DNA from: Bacillus sp. ISL-18
Lineage (GTDB): Bacteria; Bacillota; Bacilli; Bacillales; Cytobacillaceae
DNA length: 64,000 nucleotides
NCBI RefSeq assembly: GCF_018613415.1
Contig: NZ_JAGGQG010000002.1
Location: 620,001 to 684,000 of the forward strand
Reading direction: 5' to 3'
Shown: in pieces, positions 43,301 to 52,840 of the stretch
How the letters are laid out: each line of letters starts with the position of its first letter
How positions within the stretch are numbered: position 1 is the first letter of the stretch
Translations under genes and position numbers: made by a program
The notes under the pieces: model-generated
Told to the model about the DNA's origin: nothing
Databases searched by the model: none
Seen by the model: only the letters and a program-made list of their open reading frames with translations

Positions 43301-44605
43301 ATGAACAGCAATGAAATATATGTTAGTCTTGACATCGGTACATCCAGTGTAAAAGTAATCATTGGTGAAATGGTCAATGACTCTGGAAAAGACACGTTAA
43401 ACATAATTGGTGTTGGAAATGTGAAATCAGAAGGTTTGCGTAAAGGGTCGATTGTTGACATGGATGATACCGTTCATTCTATTAAGCGGGCAATTGAACA
43501 GGCAGAAAGAATGATCGGAATGGAAATCCGCGAAGTAGTGGTCGGTATATCAGGCAGAGACATCATGCTTCATAACTGTCACGGTATTGTAGCTGTTTCA
43601 AGCCAAAACCGGGAAATAACAAACGAAGATGTTATTCGTGTAATTGAGGCATCTCACGTCGGTTCTATACCACCGGAAAGAGAAAATATTGGCGTTATTC
43701 GAAAACAATTTATTCTTGATGGTAAGGATGAAATTAATGATCCTCGCGGGATGATTGGTGTTCGTCTAGAAATGGAAGGAACGCTGATAACTGGTTCTAA
43801 ATCGATAATCATCAACACTTTACGCTGTGTGGAACGCGCAGGCTTAGAAATTTTAGATATTATCCTGCAGCCTTTGGCAGCAGGAGATTTTGCCTTATCA
43901 AGGGATGAGAAGAATCTGGGTGTTGCCATGATCGATATCGGCGGAGGGTCCACTACGATTGCTGTGTTCGAAGAAGGATTCTTAAAAGCAACCAGTGTGA
44001 TTCCAGTTGGCGGAGATCTGCTTACAAATGATCTTTCTAAAGTTTTGCATACCTCAACAGAGGATGCTGAAAATATTAAGATAAAATATGGACATGCCTT
44101 CTATGATAATGCCTCGGAAGATGAATTCTTCAGCGTACCAATCATCGGCAGTGACCAGCATCAGCAATTTAACCAACTCTATGTGTCTGAAATTATTGAA
44201 GCTAGAATGGAAGAAATTTTTGAACTAATCGCAAATGAATTGAAACGTATGGGTGTAATGGATTTACCTGGTGGTTTTGTCTTAACAGGCGGATCAGCAA
44301 AAATGCAAGGTTTGTTGGAACTTGCTCAAGATATGTTCCAAAATCCAGTCCGTATTGCCTCACCTGACTATATAGGTGTAAGAGAACCTCAATATACAAC
44401 AGCGGTTGGCTTAATTAAGTATGCTTACAAGAATGCTAGATTACCTGGGGGAACCAATGGATCAACAACCTCAGCGGTGTCGGTTTCGGAGCCAATCGAA
44501 AAAAGAATACCAAAACAACATCAACCTAAAACTAAGGTAGAAAAACAACCTGAAGAAAAAATGTCATCAAAAGTAAAAAAATTCCTTGGTTACTTTTTCG
44601 AATAG
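43301..44605 (+). CDS. ftsA: Cell division protein FtsA
   Basis: The 434-residue actin-like ATPase begins YVSLDIGTSSVKVIIGE (phosphate 1 loop), has the phosphate 2 motif IDIGGGSTTIAVF and the adenosine motif LTGGSAKMQGL. The C-terminal end KKFLGYFFE is an amphipathic membrane-targeting helix. FtsA tethers FtsZ to the membrane and recruits later division proteins. A strong AAAGGAGGTG site precedes ATG 43301. ftsZ follows 34 bases downstream in the same operon. Confidence 0.97.
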   Translation: MNSNEIYVSLDIGTSSVKVIIGEMVNDSGKDTLNIIGVGNVKSEGLRKGSIVDMDDTVHSIKRAIEQAERMIGMEIREVVVGISGRDIMLHNCHGIVAVSSQNREITNEDVIRVIEASHVGSIPPERENIGVIRKQFILDGKDEINDPRGMIGVRLEMEGTLITGSKSIIINTLRCVERAGLEILDIILQPLAAGDFALSRDEKNLGVAMIDIGGGSTTIAVFEEGFLKATSVIPVGGDLLTNDLSKVLHTSTEDAENIKIKYGHAFYDNASEDEFFSVPIIGSDQHQQFNQLYVSEIIEARMEEIFELIANELKRMGVMDLPGGFVLTGGSAKMQGLLELAQDMFQNPVRIASPDYIGVREPQYTTAVGLIKYAYKNARLPGGTNGSTTSAVSVSEPIEKRIPKQHQPKTKVEKQPEEKMSSKVKKFLGYFFE

Positions 44606-44639
44606 GAAAAAGTAAATCAACGAATTAGGAGGATTTGTC

Positions 44640-45776
44640 ATGTTAGAATTTGATACAAATTTAGATTCTCTTGCAACAATAAAAGTAATCGGAGTTGGCG
44701 GCGGAGGCAATAACGCAGTAAACCGAATGATTGAGCATGGAGTTCAAGGCGTAGAATTTATCGCCGTTAATACAGATGCACAAGCCTTAAATCTATCAAA
44801 AGCAGAAGTTAAAATGCAAATTGGTGCCAAACTTACCCGCGGTCTTGGAGCAGGTGCTAATCCAGAGGTAGGTAAAAAGGCTGCAGAAGAAAGCAAGGAA
44901 CAAATTGAAGAGGCGCTAAGAGGTGCCGATATGGTCTTTGTTACAGCTGGGATGGGTGGAGGAACCGGTACTGGAGCAGCGCCGGTTATTGCACAAATCG
45001 CCCGTGATTTAGGTGCCTTAACTGTAGGTGTTGTCACTCGGCCATTTACCTTCGAGGGTAAAAAGCGTTCGAACCAGGCATCAGGTGGAATTGGGTCAAT
45101 GAAAGAAGCGGTTGATACACTCATTGTGATTCCAAATGATCGTCTTCTTGAAATTGTTGATAAAAGTACGCCTATGCTTGAAGCATTCCGTGAAGCAGAT
45201 AATGTATTGCGTCAAGGTGTTCAGGGTATCTCCGATTTAATTGCTACACCAGGATTAATTAATTTAGACTTCGCTGACGTAAAAACGATTATGTCTAATA
45301 AAGGTTCCGCTTTAATGGGTATCGGAGTTGCTGCCGGTGAAAATCGTGCAACGGAAGCGGCTAAAAAGGCAATCAATTCTCCTCTGCTAGAGACATCTAT
45401 CGATGGTGCTCAAGGTGTCCTAATGAATATTACCGGTGGATCTAACTTAAGTCTTTATGAGGTTCAAGAAGCGGCCGATATCGTTGCCACAGCAACCGAT
45501 CAAGAAGTAAATATGATCTTCGGTTCTGTTATCAATGAAACTTTAAAAGACGAAATTATTGTTACGGTTATTGCAACGGGCTTTAATGAAGAAGTGGCCC
45601 AGCCAAAAGTTACACGACCATCTTTTGGACAAGTGAAAACGACTGTTAACCCTGTTAAGAGAGAACACAAACGTGAAGAAGCTCCGCAGGAACCAGTCCG
45701 CAACAATACCAATGTTTCTCAAGAGGATGCACTAGATATCCCAACATTCTTACGCAATCGCAATAGAAGAAGATAA
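44640..45776 (+). CDS. ftsZ: Cell division GTPase FtsZ
   Basis: The 378-residue tubulin homologue has the GTP-binding signature [10 protein letters not shown] (about residues 103-112), the T7 loop [11 protein letters not shown] and the C-terminal conserved peptide [12 protein letters not shown] that binds FtsA, SepF and other partners. It assembles into the Z-ring. ATG 44640 follows TTAGGAGGA. A terminator closes the ftsAZ operon 16 bases after the stop. Confidence 0.98.
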   Translation: MLEFDTNLDSLATIKVIGVGGGGNNAVNRMIEHGVQGVEFIAVNTDAQALNLSKAEVKMQIGAKLTRGLGAGANPEVGKKAAEESKEQIEEALRGADMVFVTAGMGGGTGTGAAPVIAQIARDLGALTVGVVTRPFTFEGKKRSNQASGGIGSMKEAVDTLIVIPNDRLLEIVDKSTPMLEAFREADNVLRQGVQGISDLIATPGLINLDFADVKTIMSNKGSALMGIGVAAGENRATEAAKKAINSPLLETSIDGAQGVLMNITGGSNLSLYEVQEAADIVATATDQEVNMIFGSVINETLKDEIIVTVIATGFNEEVAQPKVTRPSFGQVKTTVNPVKREHKREEAPQEPVRNNTNVSQEDALDIPTFLRNRNRRR

Positions 45777-45792
45777 TTTTTTTAGATGAAAG

Positions 45793-45824
45793 AGGCGCAG
45801 TTCCACTAGGGACTGCGCCTTTTC
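45793..45824 (+). terminator. Terminator of ftsA-ftsZ
   Basis: Nine-bp stem AGGCGCAGT/ACTGCGCCT (45793-45801 with 45812-45820), followed by TTTT. Confidence 0.85.
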
Positions 45825-45845
45825 ATATTTACAACTATATAAATA

Positions 45846-45931
45846 TGACAAATTCCGTAGGCTTTTGTGAAAATTTCTGATTTTTTGATTACAGAAAGTG
45901 ACACACTTCCGCTAGTAAAGTACGTTATACT
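45846..45931 (+). promoter_or_regulatory. spoIIG-type promoter with 22-bp spacer
   Basis: GTGACA (45898-45903) and TATACT (45926-45931) are separated by 22 bases, the unusual spacing of the B. subtilis spoIIG promoter, which sigma-A uses only with phosphorylated Spo0A. TGACAAA (45846-45852) matches the 0A box TGNCGAA at six of seven positions, about 90 bases before the start site. Boxes near the -35 are too degenerate to call. Confidence 0.65.
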
Positions 45932-45990
45932 TTTTCGTAAACAGAAGAATAGAAACATAAGCCAATAGCTGAATTAAGGAGGAAGCTGGC

Positions 45991-46932
45991 TTGACAGTTT
46001 ATCTTGATGTAATTTGGTCTCTTAATTTGTTATTCGATAGCCTTCTCCTGTACTTAACGGCTATATTTCTTAAAAGAAGAATACAAATCTGGAGATTACT
46101 TGCCGGTGGATTTATAGGTTCATTGATCATTTTATTATCGTTTACACCACTAAATGCCTATACCAGCCATCCGATCTCAAAACTTATTTGTTCGATGTTA
46201 ATGGTACTATGCACTTTTGGATTTAAACGGTTAACCTTTTTCTTTAAAGCCTTAATGACGCTATATGTTTCTACTTTTTTGATTGGCGGAGGCTTGATGG
46301 GTGCCCATTATTTCATTCAATCCGATTCAGAGCTGTCCGTAAAGGTTCTGGCTTCCAGTGTGAAGGGATTTGGTGACCCGATCAGCTGGCTGTTTGTACT
46401 GATTGGCTTTCCGCTGGCCTGGCACTTCGCAAGAAAAAATGTAGAAGGTATGGAAATGACAAAAATCCAATTTGAACAAATTGTCAGTGTTCAACTCCAT
46501 ATTGCCGACGAAAGGATGCATTTCAAGGGATTGGTTGATAGTGGAAATCAACTGTATGATCCGTTGTCTAAACTCCCTGTTATGATTGTCTCTCTTCAAA
46601 ATCAAAGTGAAGCTGTTCCAGAATCCATTAGCAGGCTGGCAGCGGCCGATCCAGAACAGTTCATATTAGGAAGTCAGGATGTGGCTAATGATTGGCAGAA
46701 TAGGCTAAGAATCATTCCGTGCCGAGTCGTTGGACAAGAGCACCAGCTGATTGTTGCCATTAAACCCGATCTCATTTTAATCGAACATAACGGTGATCAA
46801 TATGTATGTGAAAAGGGTCTTGTTTCGTTTACGTTGCAGCAGCTCTCGGCTGATGATGCTTTCCAATGCATTGTTCATCCCAAAATGCTGACGGGACCTA
46901 AGCGGCAAGGAGGGGCTGTGAAGGTAAGTTAA
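45991..46932 (+). CDS. spoIIGA: Pro-sigma-E processing protease SpoIIGA
   Basis: The 313-residue protein has five N-terminal transmembrane helices (about residues 1-150) and a C-terminal aspartic-protease domain with Asp183 in LVDSGNQL, the DSG catalytic motif. After septation, forespore SpoIIR triggers it to cut pro-sigma-E in the mother cell. The TTG start at 45991 follows AAGGAGGAAG. sigE is 45 bases downstream in the same operon, driven by a Spo0A-type promoter. Confidence 0.96.
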   Translation: MTVYLDVIWSLNLLFDSLLLYLTAIFLKRRIQIWRLLAGGFIGSLIILLSFTPLNAYTSHPISKLICSMLMVLCTFGFKRLTFFFKALMTLYVSTFLIGGGLMGAHYFIQSDSELSVKVLASSVKGFGDPISWLFVLIGFPLAWHFARKNVEGMEMTKIQFEQIVSVQLHIADERMHFKGLVDSGNQLYDPLSKLPVMIVSLQNQSEAVPESISRLAAADPEQFILGSQDVANDWQNRLRIIPCRVVGQEHQLIVAIKPDLILIEHNGDQYVCEKGLVSFTLQQLSADDAFQCIVHPKMLTGPKRQGGAVKVS

Positions 46933-46977
46933 TATAACTATACTCAATCAGAACATTTTTTAGAAGGAGGAACATAC

Positions 46978-47697
46978 ATGAAAAAATGGAGATTTCGCTT
47001 AACTTACTATTGGTATAAATTGCTACTAAAACTAGGTCTTAAAACAGATGAAGTTTATTACATCGGCGGAAGCGAAGCTTTACCACCTCCTTTGAGTAAG
47101 GATGAAGAAGAGGTTTTGTTGAAAAAGCTTCCTGGTGGTGATAAGGCTGCAAGATCAATCCTAATTGAACGAAATCTACGACTCGTTGTGTACATTGCGA
47201 GAAAATTTGAGAATACAGGCATCAATATTGAGGATCTGATTAGTATTGGAACAATTGGATTAATCAAAGCAGTCAATACGTTTAATCCTGAAAAGAAAAT
47301 AAAACTAGCTACATATGCATCGCGATGCATTGAAAATGAAATTCTTATGTACTTAAGGCGGAATAATAAAATACGATCAGAAGTATCGTTTGATGAACCG
47401 TTGAACATCGATTGGGATGGTAACGAGCTGCTCTTATCAGATGTTTTAGGAACAGACGATGATATTATTACAAAAGATTTAGAAGCAAGTGTCGATCGCA
47501 AGCTGCTGACCAAAGCATTGCATCAGCTTACTGACCGAGAAAAGCAAATTATGGAGTTAAGGTTTGGTCTGACAAATGGAGAAGAAAAAACCCAGAAGGA
47601 TGTGGCCGATATGCTCGGGATATCTCAATCCTATATATCCAGACTAGAAAAAAGAATTATCAAAAGACTGCGGAAAGAATTCAATAAAATGGTTTAG
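46978..47697 (+). CDS. sigE: Pro-sigma-E, mother-cell sigma factor
   Basis: The 239-residue sigma-70 family protein has the pro-sequence (residues 1-27, amphipathic, ending at the Tyr-Tyr pair 27-28 where B. subtilis pro-sigma-E is cut), region 2 ([44 protein letters not shown]) and region 4 ([20 protein letters not shown]). It directs the first mother-cell programme after SpoIIGA cleavage. AGAAGGAGGA precedes ATG 46978. Confidence 0.97.
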   Translation: MKKWRFRLTYYWYKLLLKLGLKTDEVYYIGGSEALPPPLSKDEEEVLLKKLPGGDKAARSILIERNLRLVVYIARKFENTGINIEDLISIGTIGLIKAVNTFNPEKKIKLATYASRCIENEILMYLRRNNKIRSEVSFDEPLNIDWDGNELLLSDVLGTDDDIITKDLEASVDRKLLTKALHQLTDREKQIMELRFGLTNGEEKTQKDVADMLGISQSYISRLEKRIIKRLRKEFNKMV

Positions 47698-47817
47698 AAA
47701 CGGACAGGACGTGAGAACAGACTATTAGCAATTACTCTAAGTTTTATCTTTAAAAGAAAAATTTTTCCATCCCAAAAAACCTATTCAATTCATGATATCA
47801 TCGCATTTTTCGACATT

Positions 47818-47856
47818 TATGCACCTGTCCGCTGGTAAGGACAGGTGCATATTTTT
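47818..47856 (+). terminator. Terminator between sigE and sigG
   Basis: A perfect 13-bp stem (47818-47830 with 47839-47851), eight-base loop, and TTTTT. Its right arm contains the -35 element of the sigG promoter. Confidence 0.82.
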
Positions 47857-47875
47857 CCTTCTCGGGGAGATACTG
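47847..47875 (+). promoter_or_regulatory. Sigma-F promoter for sigG
   Basis: GCATA (47847-47851), a 14-base spacer and GGAGATACTG (47866-47875) match the sigma-F consensus. sigG is a sigma-F and sigma-G target in B. subtilis. The -35 lies in the right arm of the preceding terminator. Confidence 0.78.
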
Positions 47876-47912
47876 TTTTTTGTACAGCAGCTCCTGTGAG
47901 GAGGGAAAAGGA

Positions 47913-48692
47913 TTGACTCGAAATAAAGTTGAAATTTGCGGTGTAGACACATCAAAACTTCCTGTTTTAAAGAACGAAGAAATGAGAATACTCTTCAAGC
48001 AAATGCAAGAGGGCGATATAAGTGCTCGTGAAAAGCTTGTCAACGGTAATTTACGTCTTGTCCTTAGCGTCATTCAGCGGTTTAACAATCGTGGCGAGTT
48101 TGTTGATGATTTATTTCAGGTTGGCTGTATTGGACTCATGAAATCAATTGATAACTTCGATTTAGGTCAAAACGTAAAGTTTTCCACTTATGCCGTACCA
48201 ATGATCATAGGAGAAATTCGAAGGTATTTGCGTGATAATAATCCAATTCGTGTGTCGCGTTCCTTACGAGATATTGCCTATAAGGCGCTACAGGTGAGGG
48301 AACGATTGATGAGCGAAACCTCACGTGAACCAACTGCAGAGGAAATTGCAAAGGTCTTGGAAGTACCGCATGAGGAAATCGTTTTTGCATTGGATGCAAT
48401 CCAAGATCCGGTCTCCTTATTTGAACCCATCTATAATGATGGCGGTGACCCCATTTATGTAATGGACCAGCTAAGTGATGAAAAAAATAAAGATATTAAT
48501 TGGATTGAAGAAATCGCCCTTAAGGAGGGCATGCGAAGATTAAACGAACGTGAAAAACTAATCCTTAGAAAGCGATTCTTCCAAGGGAAAACACAAATGG
48601 AAGTCGCTGATGAAATTGGTATTTCTCAAGCCCAGGTCTCACGCCTTGAGAAAGCAGCGATTAGACAAATGAACAAAAACATTCAAAGCTAA
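47913..48692 (+). CDS. sigG: Forespore sigma factor SigG
   Basis: The 259-residue sigma factor opens with TRNKVEICGVDTSKLPVLKNE, the highly conserved sigma-G N-terminus, followed by region 2 (NLRLVLSVIQRF, DLFQVGCIGLMKSIDNF), region 3 and region 4 (EVADEIGISQAQVSRLEKAA). It runs the late forespore programme. TTG 47913 is chosen: GAGGAGGG lies about eight bases upstream and the length matches B. subtilis (260); the longer frame from 47880 is part of the leader. Confidence 0.97.
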   Translation: MTRNKVEICGVDTSKLPVLKNEEMRILFKQMQEGDISAREKLVNGNLRLVLSVIQRFNNRGEFVDDLFQVGCIGLMKSIDNFDLGQNVKFSTYAVPMIIGEIRRYLRDNNPIRVSRSLRDIAYKALQVRERLMSETSREPTAEEIAKVLEVPHEEIVFALDAIQDPVSLFEPIYNDGGDPIYVMDQLSDEKNKDINWIEEIALKEGMRRLNEREKLILRKRFFQGKTQMEVADEIGISQAQVSRLEKAAIRQMNKNIQS

Positions 48693-48722
48693 AGCTGTCC
48701 AACCGGACAGCTTTATTTTTTA
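48691..48722 (+). terminator. Terminator overlapping the sigG stop
   Basis: A perfect ten-bp stem (48691-48700 with 48705-48714), AACC loop and a T-rich tail. The left arm begins in the sigG stop codon. Confidence 0.88.
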
Positions 48723-48723
48723 T

Positions 48724-48752
48724 AGATAAAATAGCCCGTGCTGACATATAGT
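48724..48752 (+). promoter_or_regulatory. Candidate sigma-E promoter for ylmC
   Basis: AGATAAA (48724-48730), a 14-base spacer and CATATAGT (48745-48752), which matches the sigma-E -10 CATACANT at six to seven of eight positions. It lies 30 bases before the ylmC start. Confidence 0.45.
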
Positions 48753-48781
48753 GATAATAGTATGGGAGCGGGAGTGGTAAT

Positions 48782-49051
48782 GTGGTAAAAATTTCGGAAT
48801 TCCAAATAAAAGATGTTGTAAATGTATCGGATGGTAAAAGGCTGGGAAATATTGGGGATATTGAGATTAATTTAACAACTGGGAAAATTGAGGCAGTAAT
48901 CATATCTGGAGGCGGCAGGGTTCTTGGTTTTTTTGGTAAAGATGAAGATATCATCATACCGTGGAAAAATATCCTTAAAATAGGTCATGACGTCATTTTG
49001 GTTAGATATAAAGGCAGCACTGAATTGATAGGGGAGCAGACAGAAGTTTAA
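48782..49051 (+). CDS. ylmC: PRC-barrel protein, YlmC/YmxH family
   Basis: The 89-residue protein is a single PRC-barrel domain (DVVNVSDGKRLGNIGDIEINLTTGKIEAVII), as in the YlmC/YmxH sporulation-associated family. Its function is unknown. The GTG start at 48782 has GGAGTGG four bases upstream. Position after sigG and before pgeF equals B. subtilis ylmC; the ABC-transporter gene ylmA that intervenes in B. subtilis is missing here. Confidence 0.88.
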   Translation: MVKISEFQIKDVVNVSDGKRLGNIGDIEINLTTGKIEAVIISGGGRVLGFFGKDEDIIIPWKNILKIGHDVILVRYKGSTELIGEQTEV

Positions 49052-49066
49052 TATCTTTCATTTGCG

Positions 49067-49095
49067 GTGACCAAAGTTTCTTTTCATGGTAAACT
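49067..49095 (+). promoter_or_regulatory. Candidate sigma-A promoter for pgeF-ylmE-sepF
   Basis: GTGACC (49067-49072), 17 bases, TAAACT (49090-49095) with a TG upstream of the -10. Confidence 0.4.
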
Positions 49096-49120
49096 ATAGA
49101 AAAACAAAAGAGGTAATTGG

Positions 49121-49936
49121 ATGGAACCCTTTGTTAAAAATAATCAATCCTATTTATCCATTGATAGTTGGATGAGACGTTTCCCGAAGTTGACGGCCGG
49201 CTTCACAACCAAAAATGGCGGGACGAGCAAGGGAGACTTTAAGACCTTAAACCTTGGATTTCATGTTGGTGATGACCTAACCGTTGTTTGCTCAAATAGA
49301 GAAAAAGTCGCTGAATTGCTGGAGTTCCCGTTAAGCAGCTGGATTGGTGCTGAACAAACACACGATACGATCCTCAAGAAAATAACAAAAACAGATCGTG
49401 GAATTGGATCCGATTCATACGAAAATGCCTTTAAAGGTACTGATGGATTTTATACAGATGAAGAGGGAATCCTGTTAACACTTTGTTTCGCTGACTGTGT
49501 CCCTCTTTTTTTTATGGCCCCAGAGAGAAGGATGATTGGCATTGCTCACGCTGGCTGGAAAGGGAGCGTTGGTCAAATCGCCAAAAAAATGATAGACACA
49601 TGGGGCCAAGAGGGAATTAGGCCAGAGGAAATTTATGTCGCAATTGGACCTTCCATTTGCGAAAAATGTTATATGGTGGATCAACATGTTATAAACTTTG
49701 TAGAAAAATCACTAGTAGAAGGCGCGGCATTCACCTATAATTTAATTAGTGAAGGGCAATATTCCCTGAATCTACAGGAACTAAATAAACAGATTCTTCT
49801 TGGATCCGGTGTTCCGGAACAAAATATTCTTCAAACAGGCTTATGTTCTAGCTGCGATCAAGAGGAATTTTTCTCTCATCGCCGTGATAAAGGCAGAACA
49901 GGAAGAATGATGAGTTATATTGGCTGGAAGGAGTAA
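49121..49936 (+). CDS. pgeF: Peptidoglycan editing factor PgeF (YlmD)
   Basis: The 271-residue protein belongs to the YfiH/DUF152 family and keeps its metal-site residues: ADCVPLF, the His in IAHAGWKG and the CSSCDQEEFFSHRRDKGRTGRM segment. Members have been described as laccase-like, as purine nucleoside phosphorylases and, in E. coli, as PgeF, which prevents misincorporated amino acids in peptidoglycan precursors. ATG 49121 follows AAGAGGTAA. ylmE follows after 9 bases. Confidence 0.9.
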   Translation: MEPFVKNNQSYLSIDSWMRRFPKLTAGFTTKNGGTSKGDFKTLNLGFHVGDDLTVVCSNREKVAELLEFPLSSWIGAEQTHDTILKKITKTDRGIGSDSYENAFKGTDGFYTDEEGILLTLCFADCVPLFFMAPERRMIGIAHAGWKGSVGQIAKKMIDTWGQEGIRPEEIYVAIGPSICEKCYMVDQHVINFVEKSLVEGAAFTYNLISEGQYSLNLQELNKQILLGSGVPEQNILQTGLCSSCDQEEFFSHRRDKGRTGRMMSYIGWKE

Positions 49937-49945
49937 TTATTCACG

Positions 49946-50623
49946 ATGAAAGTAGCTGAAAACCTAAAGCGCATTAACCTGCAAATAAATGAGGCCTGCC
50001 ATAAAGTAAATCGAAGCAGTGAAGAGGTAACTTTAATTGCAGTGACTAAATACGTCAGCATTGAACGAGCCGAAGAAGCACTGGGGGCAGGTATTCATCA
50101 TCTTGGTGAAAACCGTGATGACAGTCTTTTAGAAAAGTGGGAAGTATTACAGGACAAGCCTACATGGCATTATATTGGATCATTGCAAACACGCAAAGTT
50201 AAAAATATTATTGATAAAGTTGACTATATTCATTCATTGGACCGCTTATCACTTGCAGAAGAAATAAATAAGCGTGCAAACCATCAAATGAAATGCCTTG
50301 TTCAAGTCAATGTTTCTGGTGAAGAATCGAAACATGGCCTTTCTTTAGAAGAAGCTATTCCTTTTATCAAAGCACTTTCAAGCTTTGAACACATTGTGGT
50401 GGATGGACTCATGACAATGGCTCCATTAACAGATGATGAACAAATTCTTCGGGATTGTTTTCGGAAGTTAAGAGAGCTTCGCGGGCAAGTTCAGAGCCTG
50501 CAGTTAGAGTTTGCACCATGTTCAAATCTTTCAATGGGAATGTCCAATGATTTTGCGATCGCCATTGAAGAAGGGGCAACCATGATTAGAATTGGCACGG
50601 CACTTGTCGGTGAAGACGGTTAA
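49946..50623 (+). CDS. ylmE: PLP homeostasis protein YlmE (YggS family)
   Basis: The 225-residue alanine-racemase-like TIM barrel binds pyridoxal phosphate through the Lys in LIAVTKYVS (about residue 36) and has the family segments [19 protein letters not shown] and [26 protein letters not shown]. YggS-type proteins keep PLP levels balanced and have no known enzymatic activity. It sits between pgeF and sepF with a 12-base gap to sepF, as in most Gram-positive bacteria. Confidence 0.93.
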   Translation: MKVAENLKRINLQINEACHKVNRSSEEVTLIAVTKYVSIERAEEALGAGIHHLGENRDDSLLEKWEVLQDKPTWHYIGSLQTRKVKNIIDKVDYIHSLDRLSLAEEINKRANHQMKCLVQVNVSGEESKHGLSLEEAIPFIKALSSFEHIVVDGLMTMAPLTDDEQILRDCFRKLRELRGQVQSLQLEFAPCSNLSMGMSNDFAIAIEEGATMIRIGTALVGEDG

Positions 50624-50635
50624 GGAGAGAAGAAA

Positions 50636-51115
50636 ATGACGATTAAATCAAAACTAAAAACATTTTTCTTTTTAGATGACGAATATGATAATAACAATGA
50701 TGAATTTGTAGAGAAGACCGCTCCAGTTAAACAAAAACAACAGCCTGTTAAAAGTCAAAACGTTGTTAGTTTTCAAAGTATCCCAAAGCCTGCCGGTACA
50801 ACTAATGCGACAAATGCAACTAATGCAGCAAAATCCTCAAAAGTGATCATACTGGAGCCAATAACGTATTCAGAATCAACAGAAATTGCCGATCATTTAA
50901 AAAATCGTCGCGCTGTGGTTGTGAACCTGCAAAGTATTGACCAGACCGAAGGCCGCCAGATCGTTGATTTCTTAAGTGGAGTCGTTTACGCGATAGGGGG
51001 AGACATTCAAAAAATTGGCTCAAGTATTTTTTTATGTACTCCCGATAATGTAGAAGTCACTGGGAATATTACTGATTTCCTTCCTGAACACCATAACCCT
51101 AATACAAGGTGGTAA
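50636..51115 (+). CDS. sepF: Cell division protein SepF
   Basis: The 159-residue protein has an N-terminal amphipathic membrane-binding segment ([15 protein letters not shown]), a variable linker and the C-terminal SepF domain (about residues 75-150: [44 protein letters not shown]). SepF forms rings that bundle FtsZ and anchor it to the membrane, overlapping FtsA in function. The linker has a short repeat of Thr-Asn-Ala units (about residues 56-66). GGAGAGAAG precedes ATG 50636. Confidence 0.95.
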   Translation: MTIKSKLKTFFFLDDEYDNNNDEFVEKTAPVKQKQQPVKSQNVVSFQSIPKPAGTTNATNATNAAKSSKVIILEPITYSESTEIADHLKNRRAVVVNLQSIDQTEGRQIVDFLSGVVYAIGGDIQKIGSSIFLCTPDNVEVTGNITDFLPEHHNPNTRW

Positions 51116-51120
51116 TGTGA

Positions 51121-51384
51121 ATGGCTTTTATCTTTACCTTATTAATAAAATTAATCAATATTTATTCATGGGCGTTAATTATATATATATTAATGTCTTG
51201 GTTTCCAAATGCAAGAGAAACGTTGATTGGAAGATTTTTGACGAGAATTTGTGAACCTTATTTAGAGCCATTTAGAAAAATCATTCCCCCAATTGGAATG
51301 ATGGATATTTCTCCGATTGTGGCGTTCCTTGTTTTGAATTTTGCCACCACCGGTTTAGGCAGTGTCTACAGGTGGCTTGTATAA
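51121..51384 (+). CDS. ylmG: YggT family membrane protein YlmG
   Basis: The 87-residue protein has two transmembrane helices (about residues 5-25 and 62-82) with the conserved [26 protein letters not shown] loop in between, here split as [13 protein letters not shown] and DISPIVAF. Family members associate with division or chloroplast nucleoid positioning, and the mechanism is unknown. It begins five bases after sepF with AAGGTGG as ribosome site in the sepF end. Confidence 0.92.
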   Translation: MAFIFTLLIKLINIYSWALIIYILMSWFPNARETLIGRFLTRICEPYLEPFRKIIPPIGMMDISPIVAFLVLNFATTGLGSVYRWLV

Positions 51385-51412
51385 CAATGAAAAATAGGTT
51401 GTGTTAAAAGGG

Positions 51413-52186
51413 ATGAATATTTATCAGCATTTCCGTCCAGAGGAACGGGAATTTATTGATCAGGTCTTACAATGGAAAAGCAATGTGGAGCAGCAATACG
51501 CCCCTAAACTAACCGATTTCCTCGACCCTAGAGAGCAGCATATTCTCAAAATGCTCCTCGGTGAGCATGGCGAGGTAAAATATAAGTTTTTTGGCGGGAT
51601 ATCTGGTTTAGAAAGAAACAGGGCCCTCATTTATCCGGATTATTTAATTCCGAATGAAGATGATTTTCAAATTAGTTTATTTGAGATTCAATACCCGCGA
51701 AAATTTGTTGCGATTGAACACCGGCAGGTACTAGGGACGCTCATGTCTGTAGGTCTCAAACGCGGAAAATTTGGTGACATTCTTATAAGTGAGGGGCGAG
51801 TTCAATTTTTTGCTGCTAAAGAGATAAGTCAATATATAAAGAACAATGTCGAATCAATAGGCAGGGCAGGAGTAAAATTAGTTGAAACAGGTATCGAAAA
51901 TGCCGTTACTGCTGCTGCAGTTTGGGATGAGAATGAGTTAACATTGTCATCCTTACGACTCGATACGGTTATATCTGGAATTTATCATCTATCCAGGCAA
52001 AAATCCCTTGCCTTAATTCAGCATGGACTAGTCAAAGTGAACTGGACTTCGATCGAGAATCCTTCTTTTCCATGTGAAGCAGGTGATATGCTCTCAGTAA
52101 GAGGACACGGACGAGCTAAAATTATCGGTTTGGATGGCAAAACAAAAAAAGAAAAATGGCGAATTACTGTAGGGAAACAAAAATAA
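51413..52186 (+). CDS. ylmH: S4-domain RNA-binding protein YlmH
   Basis: The 257-residue protein has an N-terminal domain (about residues 1-180) and a C-terminal S4 RNA-binding domain (about 185-250: [31 protein letters not shown]). B. subtilis YlmH binds 50S-peptidyl-tRNA complexes and has been linked to ribosome quality control. ATG 51413 gives the family's [13 protein letters not shown] opening and the B. subtilis length; GTG 51401 is the alternative. The ribosome site is not clear for either start. Confidence 0.9.
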   Translation: MNIYQHFRPEEREFIDQVLQWKSNVEQQYAPKLTDFLDPREQHILKMLLGEHGEVKYKFFGGISGLERNRALIYPDYLIPNEDDFQISLFEIQYPRKFVAIEHRQVLGTLMSVGLKRGKFGDILISEGRVQFFAAKEISQYIKNNVESIGRAGVKLVETGIENAVTAAAVWDENELTLSSLRLDTVISGIYHLSRQKSLALIQHGLVKVNWTSIENPSFPCEAGDMLSVRGHGRAKIIGLDGKTKKEKWRITVGKQK

Positions 52187-52271
52187 TCGTAAATGCAGCA
52201 GGATTTCCGGAAAAACTTGTCGAATATTTGCTTATACATATGGAAGTACAGAATGCATGGAGGTGGCTTTA

Positions 52272-52787
52272 ATGCCGTTAACGCCGTTAGATATTCATAA
52301 TAAAGAGTTTAATAAAGGATTTCGCGGGTATGATGAAGATGAAGTAAATGAATTTCTTGACCAGGTAATCAAGGATTATGAACTTGTTCTTAGAGAAAAA
52401 AGAGAATTGGAAGAACGCCTCAATGAGATGAATGAGCGTCTAGGCCATTTTGTAAATATTGAAGAAACACTCAATAAATCAATCATTATTGCCCAAGAGG
52501 CTGGGGAAGAAGTAAAACGCAATGCCCAGAAGGAAGCGAAACTGATCATCAAAGAAGCCGAGAAAAATGCCGATCGGATTGTGAATGAATCTCTTTCTAA
52601 AGCAAGAAAAATTGCTCTAGAAATTGAAGATTTAAAGAAACAATCAAAAGTATTCCGGACTCGTTTTAAAATGTTGATTGAAGCACAGCTCGATATGCTG
52701 AATACAGATGATTGGGATCATTTATTAGAGTATGAAGTCGATGCTACAGAATTAAAGATTCATGAAGAAGAAGATTCATTAGCTTGA
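52272..52787 (+). CDS. divIVA: Cell division initiation protein DivIVA
   Basis: The 171-residue coiled-coil protein starts [20 protein letters not shown], with Phe17 and Arg18 as the membrane-binding pair that senses negative curvature. Coiled coils follow (about residues 30-65 and 75-155). DivIVA marks poles and septa, positions MinCDJ and helps chromosome anchoring in sporulation. The start ATG 52272 follows GGAGGTGG; an ATG at 52257 is upstream of that site. The ileS promoter -35 overlaps its stop. Confidence 0.95.
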   Translation: MPLTPLDIHNKEFNKGFRGYDEDEVNEFLDQVIKDYELVLREKRELEERLNEMNERLGHFVNIEETLNKSIIIAQEAGEEVKRNAQKEAKLIIKEAEKNADRIVNESLSKARKIALEIEDLKKQSKVFRTRFKMLIEAQLDMLNTDDWDHLLEYEVDATELKIHEEEDSLA

Positions 52788-52813
52788 CGAAATGCATTTT
52801 ATTAGCATATAAT
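52784..52813 (+). promoter_or_regulatory. Sigma-A promoter for ileS
   Basis: TTGACG (52784-52789), 18 bases, TATAAT (52808-52813). The -35 overlaps the divIVA stop codon. It starts the T-box leader. Confidence 0.85.
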
Positions 52814-52840
52814 TTTTAGACATAGTAAATAGAATGGAAA

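Noticed and set aside
44744..45124. 126-codon minus-strand frame opposite ftsZ
   Set aside because: Pro/Ser/Ala-rich shadow of the highly conserved ftsZ coding sequence.
45863..45903. Additional Spo0A boxes next to the spoIIG -35
   Set aside because: Best candidates match the TGNCGAA core at no more than five of seven positions, which is expected by chance in AT-rich sequence.
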